64,000 bases of DNA from Paraburkholderia sp. Ac-20340 (GTDB lineage: Bacteria; Pseudomonadota; Gammaproteobacteria; Burkholderiales; Burkholderiaceae): contig NZ_JAAGPR010000002.1 of assembly GCF_017104965.1 (NCBI RefSeq), positions 1-64,000 of the forward strand. Reading direction: 5' to 3'. Each line of letters opens with the position of its first letter. The stretch's first letter is position 1. The position numbers and the translations under genes were made by a program. Below, piece after piece: positions 8,407 through 17,347 of the stretch. Under the pieces are notes generated by a model, which saw nothing but the letters and a program-made list of their open reading frames with translations, ran no database searches and was not told where the DNA came from.

Positions 8407-9609
8407 TCACACCATGCGGTGCAGATGCGCGCGCTCGATGTTCCATCTCGGTTCGATTTCGAGGAGCAAGGCACGCAGTTGCCCTACCTGCTCCTCGAAA
8501 CGCTGTTCGAGCCAGTAAGGCCCCTGCATTTCCGGTGCGAGCGGCTCGGTGGCCTGGTTTGCGGCCTGGTTTGCGGCCTGGTTTGCGGCTTCGTCCGCTT
8601 CCATCGGCCGGTCTAGCGGGCTCGAGCGCAACGCCCGCGCCGCCGCCTCAGGATGCCGCGCGCCGCCAAAGCGCAGCGCGCGCGCCGTCGTCAGCAAGGC
8701 CTCGCGTACACACGCGCTGCGCTGCGCGAAAGCCACGCGCACGAGACGCTGTTCGTAGTGGCCAAGCCCCGTCGACATCATCTCCAGCGAGCTCAGCAAC
8801 GAGCGATGCAGACGCTGCACCTGTTCGAGCCGCGCCACCGGCACGTCGATTTCCTTCGCCACCGAAGGCATCAGCGCGCGCAACTGCACGAGCCGCGTGT
8901 TGAGGCGGCGGAATTGCGCGACTTGTTCGTCGGTATCGACATGCACGCCGCTCACCACCTGCGCGTAGACGCGCGCGCATTCGCGCAGATTGTCGGCGAG
9001 CCGGTAGCGCCACGAGTAAGTGGCGTGCAGCGGCAGCGCGAACGAAAACGCCAGCGCGATCACGATGCCGATCATCACGTTGAGCGTGCGCCACAGGCCG
9101 GTATCGATATGGTTGTCGCCGTGGCCCGCGACGATGCACATCGTAATCGCGGTCAGCAGCGCCACATAACCGGGCTTGCCGATCGCGTAATAGCTGCACA
9201 CGGCCGCGACAATCGACATCAGCGAATACGTGAGCCACGTCGATCCCGTGACCGCCTGCACGACGATCAGCGTCAGGCCGATCAATGCGCCAAGCAGCGT
9301 GCCGAGCGCCCGCTCGGTGGCCTTCTTGCGGATATTGCCGTGATGCTGCAGCCCGCCGATCACCACCAGCAGCGTCACCGACGACCAGATGCCGTGCGGA
9401 ATGTCGATGCCGGTGGTCGCGAGGATCGACACGAGCATCGCGAAACCCACGCGTACCGCGTGAATCGCGCCTGCGTTGCGGTAACGATAGAACGGCGAGC
9501 TGATCGCGCGCCACACCCGCGCCGCGCGCGAGCGGCGGCGCACGGGATGGCGTGCGGGTGGTGTTTTGGTATCGATTTCGGGTTCGCTATCAGGTTCGAT
9601 CAGGGCCAT
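8407..9609 (-). CDS. FUSC-family membrane protein (aromatic acid exporter-like)
   Basis: A 400-residue membrane protein. About six hydrophobic helices (residues about 45-185) are followed by a helical cytosolic domain, as in FUSC/YccS-type proteins that are linked to efflux of aromatic acids. The ATG at 9609 was chosen because it gives MALIEPDSEPE before the first helix. Near the C-terminus lies a repeated ANQA stretch encoded by 12-bp tandem repeats (8551-8586), which looks like a slippage-prone linker. The gene sits between the convergent VOC gene and the SSS symporter gene. Confidence 0.82.
   Translation of the reverse strand: MALIEPDSEPEIDTKTPPARHPVRRRSRAARVWRAISSPFYRYRNAGAIHAVRVGFAMLVSILATTGIDIPHGIWSSVTLLVVIGGLQHHGNIRKKATERALGTLLGALIGLTLIVVQAVTGSTWLTYSLMSIVAAVCSYYAIGKPGYVALLTAITMCIVAGHGDNHIDTGLWRTLNVMIGIVIALAFSFALPLHATYSWRYRLADNLRECARVYAQVVSGVHVDTDEQVAQFRRLNTRLVQLRALMPSVAKEIDVPVARLEQVQRLHRSLLSSLEMMSTGLGHYEQRLVRVAFAQRSACVREALLTTARALRFGGARHPEAAARALRSSPLDRPMEADEAANQAANQAANQATEPLAPEMQGPYWLEQRFEEQVGQLRALLLEIEPRWNIERAHLHRMV
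8551..8586. repeat. Three perfect 12-bp tandem repeats inside the FUSC gene
   Basis: The unit GGCCTGGTTTGC is repeated three times in a row, and a diverged fourth copy follows. In the gene's frame it encodes ANQA repeats, so copy-number change would keep the frame. Confidence 0.95.
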
Positions 9610-9655
9610 GGCGCGACTGGCGTTGCGGTGACGCCGACCATCGTGCACCAGAAGA

Positions 9656-9690
9656 GCAAAAGCCCGCAACCATGACGTTGCGGGCTTTCG
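9656..9690 (-). terminator. Rho-independent terminator of the SSS symporter operon
   Basis: An inverted repeat AGCCCGCAAC/GTTGCGGGCT is followed on the minus strand by TTTTGC. It lies just after the symporter stop codon at 9715. Confidence 0.75.
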
Positions 9691-9714
9691 TGTTGCGCCA
9701 TGTGGCGAGCAGGA

Positions 9715-11265
9715 TCAGCTTTCGACCACGTCCAGATAATCCTCGGGACGCGTCCGGTCGACGCCCTTTTGCATGCCGGACAGATGCACCAGCGCGGACA
9801 CCACCACCGACACCACCAGATTGACGATCAGCGACCACACCGCCGCATAACCCGGCACATCCATGCCGAACAGATGCACGACGAAGATCGAGCCCTTCAG
9901 GTGCAGCGAAATCGCCATCCACGTGCCCGTGGCGATGCCCACCGCCCAGCCGATCAGCAGACCGCGCCAGTCGAGCATGCGCGTATAGAGACCGAGCACG
10001 ATCGCAGGCAGCGTCTGGATGATCCAGATCCCGCCCAGCAGTTGCAGCTGGATCGCATACGTCAGCGGCAGACCAAGAATGAACGCCACCGCGCCCACTT
10101 TCACGATCAGCGAAACCAGCTTGGCGATATTGGTTTCCTGCTCGTGATTCATGTTGCGGTTGATGAACTCCTTGTGGATGTTGCGCGTGTAGAGGTTGGC
10201 GGCCGCGATCGACATGATCGCCGCCGGCACCAGCGCGCCGATGCCGATGGCCGCAAACGCCACGCCCACGAACCACGACGGGAAGAAGTGCAGGAACAGC
10301 GCCGGCACCGCGAAGTTCGGACCGAAGGCCTTGAAGTACGGCGCGAATTCCGGCATGTCCTTCACGCCCGACGCCAGCGCCATATAGCCGAGCAGCGCGA
10401 GCAGACCGAGCACCAGCGAGTACGCAGGCAGCATCGCCATATTGCGGCGAATCGTATTGCCCGACGACGACGACAGCACCGCCGTAATCGAGTGCGGATA
10501 GAGGAACAGCGCGAGCGCCGAACCCACCGCCAGCGTGGCGTAGGCGCTATAGCCGTTCAGGCTCGACGCATCCGGCGCCTTGAGCAGCAGCTTGGCCGGC
10601 GGCACGGAAGCGAAGATATGGCCGAAACCGCCCATCTGCGCCGGAATCACGATGATCGCCACCGCAATCGTGATGTAGATCAGCACGTCCTTCACCACCG
10701 CAATCATGGCCGGAGCGCGCAGACCCGAGGTGTACGTATAGGCCGCGAGAATCGCAAACGCGATGATGAGCGGCAGATCGCCGACAAAACCGGTCGTATC
10801 GAAGCCCAGCGCGCCGATCACCACTTCGATCCCCACCAGTTGCAGCGCGATATACGGCATGGTCGCGACGATGCCGGTCACGGCAATCGCCAGCGCCAGC
10901 ATGCGGCTGCCGTAGCGCGCGCTCACGAAGTCGGCGGAGGTGACGTACTGGTGACGCTTGGCGATGGCCCAGAGCTTGGGGAACACCACGAAGGCGAACG
11001 GATAGATCAGGATCGTGTAGGGCAGCGCGAAGAAACCCGTTGCGCCCGCGCCGAACACCAGCGCCGGCACCGCCACGAAGGTGTACGCGGTGTACAGGTC
11101 GCCGCCCAGCAGGAACCAGGTGACGATGGTGCCGAAGCGCCGCCCGCCGAGGCCCCACTCTTCCAGATGCGCGAGATCGCCCTTGCGCCAGTGCGCGGCC
11201 AGAAAGCCGACGATCGTCACGCCGACGAAGAACAGGATAAAGACGAAGGTTGCGGTCACATTCAT
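9715..11265 (-). CDS. Sodium:solute symporter (SSS family, MctP-like)
   Basis: A 516-residue transporter with about 13 predicted membrane helices. The SSS pattern is visible in EEWGLGGRRFGTIVTWFLLGGDLYTAYTF and in the sodium-site region around GIGALVPAAIMSIAAANLYTRNI. It resembles MctP-type monocarboxylate (lactate, pyruvate, alanine) permeases; the substrate is an inference. The start at 11265 overlaps the stop of the DUF3311 gene by 4 bp (ATGA), so the two are translationally coupled and very likely form one complex. Confidence 0.88.
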   Translation of the reverse strand: MNVTATFVFILFFVGVTIVGFLAAHWRKGDLAHLEEWGLGGRRFGTIVTWFLLGGDLYTAYTFVAVPALVFGAGATGFFALPYTILIYPFAFVVFPKLWAIAKRHQYVTSADFVSARYGSRMLALAIAVTGIVATMPYIALQLVGIEVVIGALGFDTTGFVGDLPLIIAFAILAAYTYTSGLRAPAMIAVVKDVLIYITIAVAIIVIPAQMGGFGHIFASVPPAKLLLKAPDASSLNGYSAYATLAVGSALALFLYPHSITAVLSSSSGNTIRRNMAMLPAYSLVLGLLALLGYMALASGVKDMPEFAPYFKAFGPNFAVPALFLHFFPSWFVGVAFAAIGIGALVPAAIMSIAAANLYTRNIHKEFINRNMNHEQETNIAKLVSLIVKVGAVAFILGLPLTYAIQLQLLGGIWIIQTLPAIVLGLYTRMLDWRGLLIGWAVGIATGTWMAISLHLKGSIFVVHLFGMDVPGYAAVWSLIVNLVVSVVVSALVHLSGMQKGVDRTRPEDYLDVVES

Positions 11266-11501
11266 TGCGCGCCTCCCGCCCGGCCGCTCTTCGAGCGATC
11301 CTTGGTCCTGAAATAGACGACGGCGGTGATGACGGCACTGATCAGCACCCAGAGGAGCTGGTACCAGTAGAAAAACGGAAAGTCCCACAGAGTGGGTTCG
11401 ACCTTGTTGTACGACGGCACCCAGATCATGGCGATCCAGGGCAAGAGCAACAGCCAGAGCCAGTGCTTGCTGGCCTTTGCGGCGTCGGCGTCGTGAGCCA
11501 T
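11262..11501 (-). CDS. DUF3311 small membrane protein, SSS partner
   Basis: A 79-residue protein with two hydrophobic helices (about 13-29 and 45-64) joined by a short loop (SYNKVEPTLWDFPFFYWYQ), the DUF3311 signature. This family is almost always encoded just before an SSS symporter, as here with a 4-bp overlap, and is thought to be a small accessory subunit. Its role is inferred from this context. A purine-rich RBS (GAGGAGA) precedes the ATG. Confidence 0.88.
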   Translation of the reverse strand: MAHDADAAKASKHWLWLLLLPWIAMIWVPSYNKVEPTLWDFPFFYWYQLLWVLISAVITAVVYFRTKDRSKSGRAGGAQ

Positions 11502-11804
11502 GACGTCTCCTCCTCGCGACTTATGTTGTTATGCGGCCTCATTCTGGCCGTTGCAGGCCCGCGAGCTCGTGCCTCGCAAGGTCCCCGAAAGCGCTGAAAA
11601 GCGTACCGATGCCATCGCGGCGGGTCAACCCGGGGCGGACCCCAACCTTTAACAACATTTCGGATTCGAAACTGTCAGCTATCCGAAAGCACTATCGGAC
11701 GACGGACGAAAAAAAACCGGCCCCGCGTGATGCGGGGCCGGTTGGTTCGCTTCGGCTAAAAGCGTCAGATCGCTTGAGTCAAGTTGCGATCCGGGTTGGC
11801 AGAC
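11502..11804. other. Intergenic region with a minus-strand terminator
   Basis: These 303 bp contain the terminator of the H1-like fusion gene (11710-11746) and the promoter region of the DUF3311-SSS operon. Nothing else is recognised. Confidence 0.5.
11710..11746 (-). terminator. Rho-independent terminator of the H1-like fusion gene
   Basis: Stem AACCGGCCCCGC pairs with GCGGGGCCGGTT; on the minus strand it ends in a run of eight T. It lies 60 bp after the stop codon at 11805. Confidence 0.9.
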
Positions 11805-13283
11805 TTAGATGGCGAACGTCGTGCCTTCCTTGCCGATTTCCTTGCATGCAGCGCGCAGTGCCTTGACCCACTGGTTCGCGGGCAGACCGAGCTTGCTTTC
11901 GAGCAGACGCGCGCGCTTGTCGAGCGCCGTCCAGCTCACGTCGAGCGCCGGACCGGAGAAGGCCAGCGCGACGCGGTTGCCGTCATGCACTTCCGGCAGC
12001 GCGATCACGCGGCCGTCGAAGGCTTCCTTCAGGCGCTTCATGTTGCGCACGTAGCTCGGGTGATCGCCGAACAGGTTGATCGTCGCGACGCCTGCGTCCG
12101 TGAGACACGCGCGCACGGCGCGGTAGAACGCAACGCTGTCGAGCACCGGACCGCGAGCGGTCGCATCATAGATGTCGATCTGCAGCGCGCCGATCGTGCC
12201 GTGGTTCGAACGGTCCTGCACGAAATCCCATGCGTCCAGTTCGCGCACGGTCAGACGTGCGTCGTCGTGCGGCAGTGCGAACATCGTGCGTGCAGCCACG
12301 ACGACGGCCGGGTTCAGTTCGACGGCTTCGACCTTCGCCGGACGCAGGTAGCGATGCGCGAACTTGGTCAGCGCAGCCGCGCCCAGACCCAGTTGCACGA
12401 TGCGCGCGGGCGTGGCGAGGAACAGCAGCCAGGACATCATCTGCTGTGCGTATTCGAGTTCGATGTGTTGCGGCTTCGACAGACGCATCGCGCCTTGCAC
12501 CCACTCGGTACCGAAGTGCAGGTAACGCACGCCGCTCTCTTCCGAGAACGTGACCGGCGCGAAACGCGGCTTGCGCGGCGCTTCGATGACCGGTGCGTTG
12601 TCGAGATCGTCTTCGGCGGCACGGCGCGGACGCTTCGTCATCTTCTGGACCTTCGGTGCGGCTTCGGCCTGCGCAGCCTTGGCTGCCTTGGCGTTCACAC
12701 GCTTCGCGCGTGCGGGCGTGACGGCTGCGGCCTGTTCGACGGCTGCGGGCTTTTCGGCCTGGCTGGCGGCTGCCTTCGGTGCCGGCTTAGCTGCTTTCGC
12801 TGCCTTCGCTGCCGGCTTTGCTGCGGGCTTTGCTGCTGCCTTCGTTGCCGGCTTTGCTGCTGCCTTCGGCGCGGGCTTGGCTGCGGGCTTTGCCGCTGCC
12901 TTCGTAGCAGCCTTCGCTGCCGGCTTTGCTTCAACCTTCGCTTCGATCTTTGCTTCGACCTTTTCTTCCGGCTTCGCTTCGGCCTTCACTGCCGGCTTTG
13001 CGGCGGCCTTGACTGCGCGCTTTGCAGCGGGCTTTGCGGCCGGCTTGGCTGCAGGCTTCGTTGCGGCCTTCGCTGCGCGCTTTGCCGCCGGCTTTGCTGC
13101 GGCCTTCGTTTCCGGCGCTGCCGCTGCGTTCGCTTGCGGTGCTGCGGTCACGTCTGCAACCGGCGCCGGCGTTTCAGCTTGCGTCACGATCTGTTCGGGC
13201 GCGGCGGCCTCGTCGGTGGTCGTGGCGGGCGTCTTGCTGAATGCGCGCGCCTCGGCCGAAGCGCGCTTGATGAGAGTCGTCAT
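11805..13283 (-). CDS. Histone H1-like Lys/Ala tail fused to a spermidine-synthase-fold domain
   Basis: A 492-residue protein in two parts. Residues 58-205 are a nearly pure Lys/Ala/Pro repeat (AAKPAAK units), like bacterial histone H1-type DNA-binding tails. Residues 240-492 have the Rossmann methyltransferase fold of spermidine synthases: QLGLGAAALTKF (297-308), the acidic VEAVELNP (318-325), and DIYDATARGP (370-379). The glycine-rich GGGDGG of true spermidine synthases is replaced by GLGAAA, so polyamine synthesis is doubtful. A Met at 215 (base 12641) preceded by a GAAGG sequence may start a short form without the tail. The gene is monocistronic with its own terminator. Function is unknown; DNA-bound or polyamine-like binding is inference. 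Confidence 0.85.
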   Translation of the reverse strand: MTTLIKRASAEARAFSKTPATTTDEAAAPEQIVTQAETPAPVADVTAAPQANAAAAPETKAAAKPAAKRAAKAATKPAAKPAAKPAAKRAVKAAAKPAVKAEAKPEEKVEAKIEAKVEAKPAAKAATKAAAKPAAKPAPKAAAKPATKAAAKPAAKPAAKAAKAAKPAPKAAASQAEKPAAVEQAAAVTPARAKRVNAKAAKAAQAEAAPKVQKMTKRPRRAAEDDLDNAPVIEAPRKPRFAPVTFSEESGVRYLHFGTEWVQGAMRLSKPQHIELEYAQQMMSWLLFLATPARIVQLGLGAAALTKFAHRYLRPAKVEAVELNPAVVVAARTMFALPHDDARLTVRELDAWDFVQDRSNHGTIGALQIDIYDATARGPVLDSVAFYRAVRACLTDAGVATINLFGDHPSYVRNMKRLKEAFDGRVIALPEVHDGNRVALAFSGPALDVSWTALDKRARLLESKLGLPANQWVKALRAACKEIGKEGTTFAI

Positions 13284-13543
13284 GTAAAGATGTCTTGCTT
13301 GTGAGGAGCAGGTGCAGATGCGCGTATTGCGCTGCGATTTACCGTGTTTCGCGGTGTGGTTTCAGCCGCGAGATCACATGCGTTTTCGAACACATCTCGA
13401 ACGCATCTGCGCGGGCGAACGAGAGCATAGCATTCGTCGCGCATCAGGCCAGTTTTATACGGCAAAAACGCGCTTTTCAAGGCGTGTTGTGTGCGCTTGC
13501 ATGACTTCTTCACATCACACCAGTGGCGCGGCGAGTTTGCAGG

Positions 13544-13567
13544 GCGCTTACGCACTTACGCGCTTAC
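13544..13567. repeat. Three imperfect 8-bp direct repeats
   Basis: GCGCTTAC, GCACTTAC and GCGCTTAC lie in a row at the end of the deoxyinosine glycosylase gene. The last one overlaps its stop codon. No function is apparent. Confidence 0.6.
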
Positions 13568-14082
13568 ACGTTGCCGTGCTTCGATACGCCCACGACATCG
13601 GCGAGCGCGCGCCACGCCACGAGCTTCGTTGCGAAATTCATCGACGCATAGGCAGGACTACTGGAGGGCAGATTCAGCACGCGAAAACGTTTGGCATGCG
13701 CGCCCAGAATGCGTTCGCCGATGCGCGCGGCCGTGCCGCCATTGAACGCGATCGCTTCGAGCGACGGCAAGCGCCCGATCAACGTGATGAGATCGTTGCC
13801 CGCGTGATCGCGAATATCGGCATCGAGACTGCCTTCGCGACGCGCCTGCGCCACCACGTCCCACAGACCGACGCGATGTTCGAGCAGCATTTGCAGGCGT
13901 GTTTCATAGTCGAGCGCAGGCAGATCGACGCCGATCACCTCGCCCACCAGATGCCAGAATTTATTCTGCTTGTGCGCGTAATACTGTTGATGCGCGAGCG
14001 ACGCCTCGCCCGGCAAACTGCCGAGTATCAGCACGCGCGTCTGTGCATCGACAACCGGCGGAAAACAACGCTTGAAACTCAT
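13564..14082 (-). CDS. DNA-deoxyinosine glycosylase (UDG superfamily, family 6)
   Basis: A 172-residue repair enzyme that removes hypoxanthine from DNA containing deaminated adenine. The family motif GSLPGEAS is at residues 21-28 and the second catalytic loop LPSSSPAYA lies near residue 138. Both, with the length, fit the hypoxanthine-DNA glycosylase family rather than mug or ung. It starts 15 bp after the ubiC stop, so it is in an operon with ubiC. No function links the two. Confidence 0.9.
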   Translation of the reverse strand: MSFKRCFPPVVDAQTRVLILGSLPGEASLAHQQYYAHKQNKFWHLVGEVIGVDLPALDYETRLQMLLEHRVGLWDVVAQARREGSLDADIRDHAGNDLITLIGRLPSLEAIAFNGGTAARIGERILGAHAKRFRVLNLPSSSPAYASMNFATKLVAWRALADVVGVSKHGNV

Positions 14083-14097
14083 GCTCGCCCTCGCCGC

Positions 14098-14760
14098 TCA
14101 ACGTGCGCCAGTATGCGACGACGGATGCGCCCGCGAAGCCGTATGCCCAAGCGGTCCACGTTCGCGCACCGAATGCGCAGGCGTGGAAGGCTGTGCGCCG
14201 AGTCGCGCGAGATGCGCCCACAACGCGGGCAACATGCACTCGGTCACGAGCAGCGGTTCGCCGTGGCGCTCGAACACGGAACGGCGCGCGACAAATACAT
14301 GCGGTACAAAAGCGGCCTCGGTCTCGCGCGCCGCCAGCGCATGCAGCGGATGCCGCGCGCTCACGCACCGGCTCACCAGCGCCGAGCGCGCCACGCCGCT
14401 ATCGGTGTAAAGCAGTTCAGCCAGCGGACGCGTGCGCAAACGGCGCATCGCCTGCCAGACGCCGTGACTCGCCACGAGCGGCGTCGCACTGTGCGCCGCG
14501 ACGTACGGCACGCCATCGACGGCCAGCACGATCTCGCGCACCCACGCCCGCTCGCGCGGCGCGAGGCCGAGCGCGGCGCATTCGTCGGACCAGGGCATGG
14601 CGACGGCTTCGCGCGTCACGCGTACTTCGACAGCACCCAGCGCACGCAGATGAGCAGTCAGCGAACCGCCACGCGTGAGCCAGTCTTTCTGATCGGCGCT
14701 AAAGGCCGCGAGGGGCGCGGCGCGCCAGTGCGCGTCGGCGGCATCGAATCGGATGGGCAT
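14098..14760 (-). CDS. ubiC: Chorismate--pyruvate lyase
   Basis: A 220-residue protein of the UbiC family, which splits chorismate into pyruvate and 4-hydroxybenzoate, the first step of ubiquinone synthesis. Typical features are the early W segment (DAHWRAAPL), WVREI in the core and the [12 protein letters not shown] stretch. The ATG at 14760 gives [10 protein letters not shown], as in related proteins; the upstream ATG at 14811 is less likely. The C-terminus is longer and His/Ser-rich compared with E. coli UbiC (165 residues). It is probably co-transcribed with the deoxyinosine glycosylase gene. Confidence 0.88.
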   Translation of the reverse strand: MPIRFDAADAHWRAAPLAAFSADQKDWLTRGGSLTAHLRALGAVEVRVTREAVAMPWSDECAALGLAPRERAWVREIVLAVDGVPYVAAHSATPLVASHGVWQAMRRLRTRPLAELLYTDSGVARSALVSRCVSARHPLHALAARETEAAFVPHVFVARRSVFERHGEPLLVTECMLPALWAHLARLGAQPSTPAHSVRERGPLGHTASRAHPSSHTGAR

Positions 14761-14907
14761 GGCGGGGATTATAGGCGGTGCGTCCCTTTCGGACGATTCG
14801 TATGGCGGCACCGGATCAGACGCGAAACACTGCCTGCCACGCTGTCGCGCGTCGTGCGCGGCGCCAGTGACCCGCCGCTCAATCTAGTGGCGTTCAAGGA
14901 GACTCGA

Positions 14908-15165
14908 ATGGCAGAAAACAGGAAGCAGACTTCGCAAAAGGTCGCCCGTCTGGCAGCGCAAACGCTGCACGACCCGAAAGCATCGGCGATCAGGAAGAGT
15001 CTGGCCGCGTCCGCGCTTGCGCAGACGCACACGCCGAAGCAGACCGGCGCCGCCATGGAACACAAGGCGAGCGACGTGTTGCACAGCACGAAGTACTCGA
15101 CCGAAACCAAAACGCTCGCGGCATCCGTTCTTGCGCAGTCCAGCAAGGAACGCAAAGCCAAATAA
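14908..15165 (+). CDS. Small basic protein with two internal repeats (unknown function)
   Basis: An 85-residue basic protein. Two copies of a 23-residue unit are visible, ending in KSLAASALAQ (residues 30-39) and KTLAASVLAQ (68-77), each after an LH..K.S pattern. This fits a small family of unknown function that I recall from many proteobacteria. A good RBS (AAGGAGA, 8 bp upstream) supports the ATG at 14908. There is no signal peptide or membrane helix. It is divergent from ubiC and convergent with htpG. No function is proposed. Confidence 0.8.
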   Translation: MAENRKQTSQKVARLAAQTLHDPKASAIRKSLAASALAQTHTPKQTGAAMEHKASDVLHSTKYSTETKTLAASVLAQSSKERKAK

Positions 15166-15198
15166 AAAAACGCGCCGCAGGTTTCCCCGCGGCGCGTC
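15165..15198 (-). terminator. Rho-independent terminator of htpG
   Basis: Stem ACGCGCCGC (15170-15178) pairs with GCGGCGCGT (15189-15197), with a run of seven A on the plus strand that reads as T on the minus strand. It also ends the small gene on the plus strand, though less well. Confidence 0.8.
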
Positions 15199-15222
15199 TC
15201 ATGGCTGCACGAGCGTTAAAAC

Positions 15223-17130
15223 TTAACGCGCCAGCAACAACGCATTCGTACGCTTCACAAAGCTCGCCGGATCTTCCAGCGCGCCGCCTTCCGCCAGCAG
15301 CGCCTGATCGAACAGCAGATGGCACCAGTCGCCGAAGTTCGCGTTATCCGCGCTCAGCGCCTTCACCAGCGGATGCTCCGGGTTCACTTCGAGAATCGGC
15401 TGCATGTCGGGCGCCTGCTGCCCCGCCGCCCTCAACATGCGCTGCAGATAACCGCTCATGTCGTTCTCGTCGGCCACGAGGCACGACGGCGAATCGGTCA
15501 GGCGGAACGTCAGACGCACATCCTTGGCCTTGCCCTGCAGCGCTTCCTTCATCTGCTCGACGAGCGGCTTGAGCGCTTCGCTCACCTGCTCCTGCTGCTG
15601 CTTTTCTTCGTCGTTGAGCGCGCCCAGATCGAGATCGCCACGCGCCACGCTCGCGAGCGGCTTGCCATCGAATTCGTTGAGGAACGACAGCATCCATTCG
15701 TCGACGCGATCGGTCAGCAGCAGCACTTCCACGCCCTTCTTGCGGAACACTTCGAGGTGCGGGCTGTGGGTGGCGGCTTGCCACGTATCGGCGGTCACGT
15801 AGTAGATCTTCGACTGCTCGGGCTTCATGCGCGCGACGTAGTCGGCCAGCGACACGTTCTGCTCCGCCGTATCGTTCTGCGTCGAGGCAAAGCGCAGCAG
15901 CTTCGCGATGCGATCCTTGTTGGCGTGATCTTCACCCACGCCTTCCTTGAGCACCTGACCGAACTCGCCCCAGAAGGTCGCGAACTTCGCCTTGTCTTCG
16001 GCCGAAGCTTCAGCATCGGTTTGCGCCGACGCCATCTCTTCCAGCATCGACAGCGAGCGCTTGGTCACGCCGTCGCGGATCGCCTTCACGTCGCGGCTTT
16101 CCTGCAGGATTTCGCGCGAGACGTTGAGCGGCAGATCGGCCGAATCGACCACGCCCTTCACGAAGCGCAGGTAGTTCGGCAGCAGTTGCTCGGCTTCGTC
16201 CATGATGAAGACGCGCTTCACGTAGAGCTTCAGGCCGCTCTTGTGATCGCGGTTCCACATGTCGAACGGCGCGTGCGCCGGCACGTAGAGCAGTTGCGTG
16301 TATTCGCTGCGGCCTTCGACGCGGTTATGCGTCCACGCCAGCGGGTTCTGGTGATCGTGCGCGAGATGCTGATAGAACTGCTGATACTGCTCGTCGCTGA
16401 TCTCGCTCTTCGAACGCGTCCACAGTGCGCTCGCCTGGTTGATGGTCTCGAATTCGTCCTTCGTGACCATCTCGCTCTTTTCGGCGTCCCACTCTTCGGC
16501 CTTCATTTCGATCGGCAGACCGACGTGATCCGAATACTTCTGGATGATCGACTTCAGCTTGAACGACGAGAGCAGTTCGTCTTCGCCTTCGCGCAGATGC
16601 AGCGTGATCGTGGTGCCGCGTTGCGCGCGCTCGATCGCCTCGACAGCGAATTCGCCCTCGCCCGCGCTTTCCCAGCGCACGCCTTCATTGGCCGGCACAC
16701 CGGCGCGGCGCGTTTCGACGGTGATCTTGTCCGCGACGATAAAGCCCGAGTAGAAGCCCACGCCGAACTGGCCGATCAGCGCCGCATCCTTCTGCTGGTC
16801 GCCCGAGAGCTTGCCGAAGAATTCCTTGGTGCCCGAGCGCGCGATCGTGCCGAGGTTCGCCACGGCTTCGTCGTGGCTCATGCCGATGCCGTTGTCCTCG
16901 ATCGTGACGGTGCGCGCCGCCTTGTCGAAGCCCACGCGAATGCGCAGGTTCGGATCGTTTTCGTAAAGCGCGCTGTTTTCGAGCGCTTCGAAGCGCAGCT
17001 TGTCGGCCGCGTCGGAGGCGTTCGAAACGAGTTCGCGCAGGAAAATTTCCTTGTTGCTGTACAGCGAATGGATCATCAGGTGCAGAAGCTGTTTCACTTC
17101 CGCCTGGAAGCTCATGGTTTCTTGTGCCAT
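15223..17130 (-). CDS. htpG: Chaperone HtpG (Hsp90 family)
   Basis: A 635-residue Hsp90-type ATP-dependent chaperone. The GHKL ATP-binding domain has [16 protein letters not shown] (28-43) and the DNGIGMS motif. Middle and C-terminal domains follow at full length. It helps refold client proteins under stress. It ends in a terminator and begins with a standard start at 17130. Four 10-bp repeats lie about 80-120 bp upstream of the start (17211-17250). No sigma-32 promoter is obvious in the leader. Confidence 0.98.
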   Translation of the reverse strand: MAQETMSFQAEVKQLLHLMIHSLYSNKEIFLRELVSNASDAADKLRFEALENSALYENDPNLRIRVGFDKAARTVTIEDNGIGMSHDEAVANLGTIARSGTKEFFGKLSGDQQKDAALIGQFGVGFYSGFIVADKITVETRRAGVPANEGVRWESAGEGEFAVEAIERAQRGTTITLHLREGEDELLSSFKLKSIIQKYSDHVGLPIEMKAEEWDAEKSEMVTKDEFETINQASALWTRSKSEISDEQYQQFYQHLAHDHQNPLAWTHNRVEGRSEYTQLLYVPAHAPFDMWNRDHKSGLKLYVKRVFIMDEAEQLLPNYLRFVKGVVDSADLPLNVSREILQESRDVKAIRDGVTKRSLSMLEEMASAQTDAEASAEDKAKFATFWGEFGQVLKEGVGEDHANKDRIAKLLRFASTQNDTAEQNVSLADYVARMKPEQSKIYYVTADTWQAATHSPHLEVFRKKGVEVLLLTDRVDEWMLSFLNEFDGKPLASVARGDLDLGALNDEEKQQQEQVSEALKPLVEQMKEALQGKAKDVRLTFRLTDSPSCLVADENDMSGYLQRMLRAAGQQAPDMQPILEVNPEHPLVKALSADNANFGDWCHLLFDQALLAEGGALEDPASFVKRTNALLLAR

Positions 17131-17210
17131 GGTCGGTTGTCCTCTTTCGTTGTCGTTGCAGTGCTGATTAGTCAGATCGGGCGAATCGTGTGCCGCGCGC
17201 GGGCCGCTTT

Positions 17211-17250
17211 TGACTGCTCGTCACTGCTTGTGACTGCTCGTGGCTGCGGC
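17211..17250. repeat. Four imperfect 10-bp direct repeats upstream of htpG
   Basis: TGACTGCTCG, TCACTGCTTG, TGACTGCTCG and TGGCTGCGGC stand end to end. The 10-bp period equals one DNA helical turn, so it could be a regulator site or a slippage product. Confidence 0.85.
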
Positions 17251-17266
17251 CCATGCACGACGCGTT

Positions 17267-17288
17267 GCCCGCCCATATGGAGGCGGGC
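17267..17288. repeat. Inverted repeat after the MocR gene
   Basis: GCCCGCC and GGCGGGC form a 7-bp stem about 60 bp past the MocR stop codon on the minus strand. There is no T-run, so it is at best a weak terminator. Confidence 0.4.
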
Positions 17289-17347
17289 TCGGTCGTTTCA
17301 AGGGGATCGGGCGCTATCTGGCGTAGCGCAGGCAAGCCGGCGCGGAT

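Noticed and set aside
9700..11316. A 538-codon plus-strand frame opposite the SSS symporter
   Set aside because: Composition is almost only charged residues (Arg, His, Glu, Gln), typical of a shadow of hydrophobic membrane codons.
11805..13283. Calling the fusion protein spermidine synthase (speE)
   Set aside because: The fold fits, but the GGGDGG motif and likely polyamine-binding acids are missing, so enzyme function is not supported.
17131..17210. A sigma-32 promoter in the htpG leader
   Set aside because: No CTTGAA-N13-CCCCAT match could be found on the minus strand.
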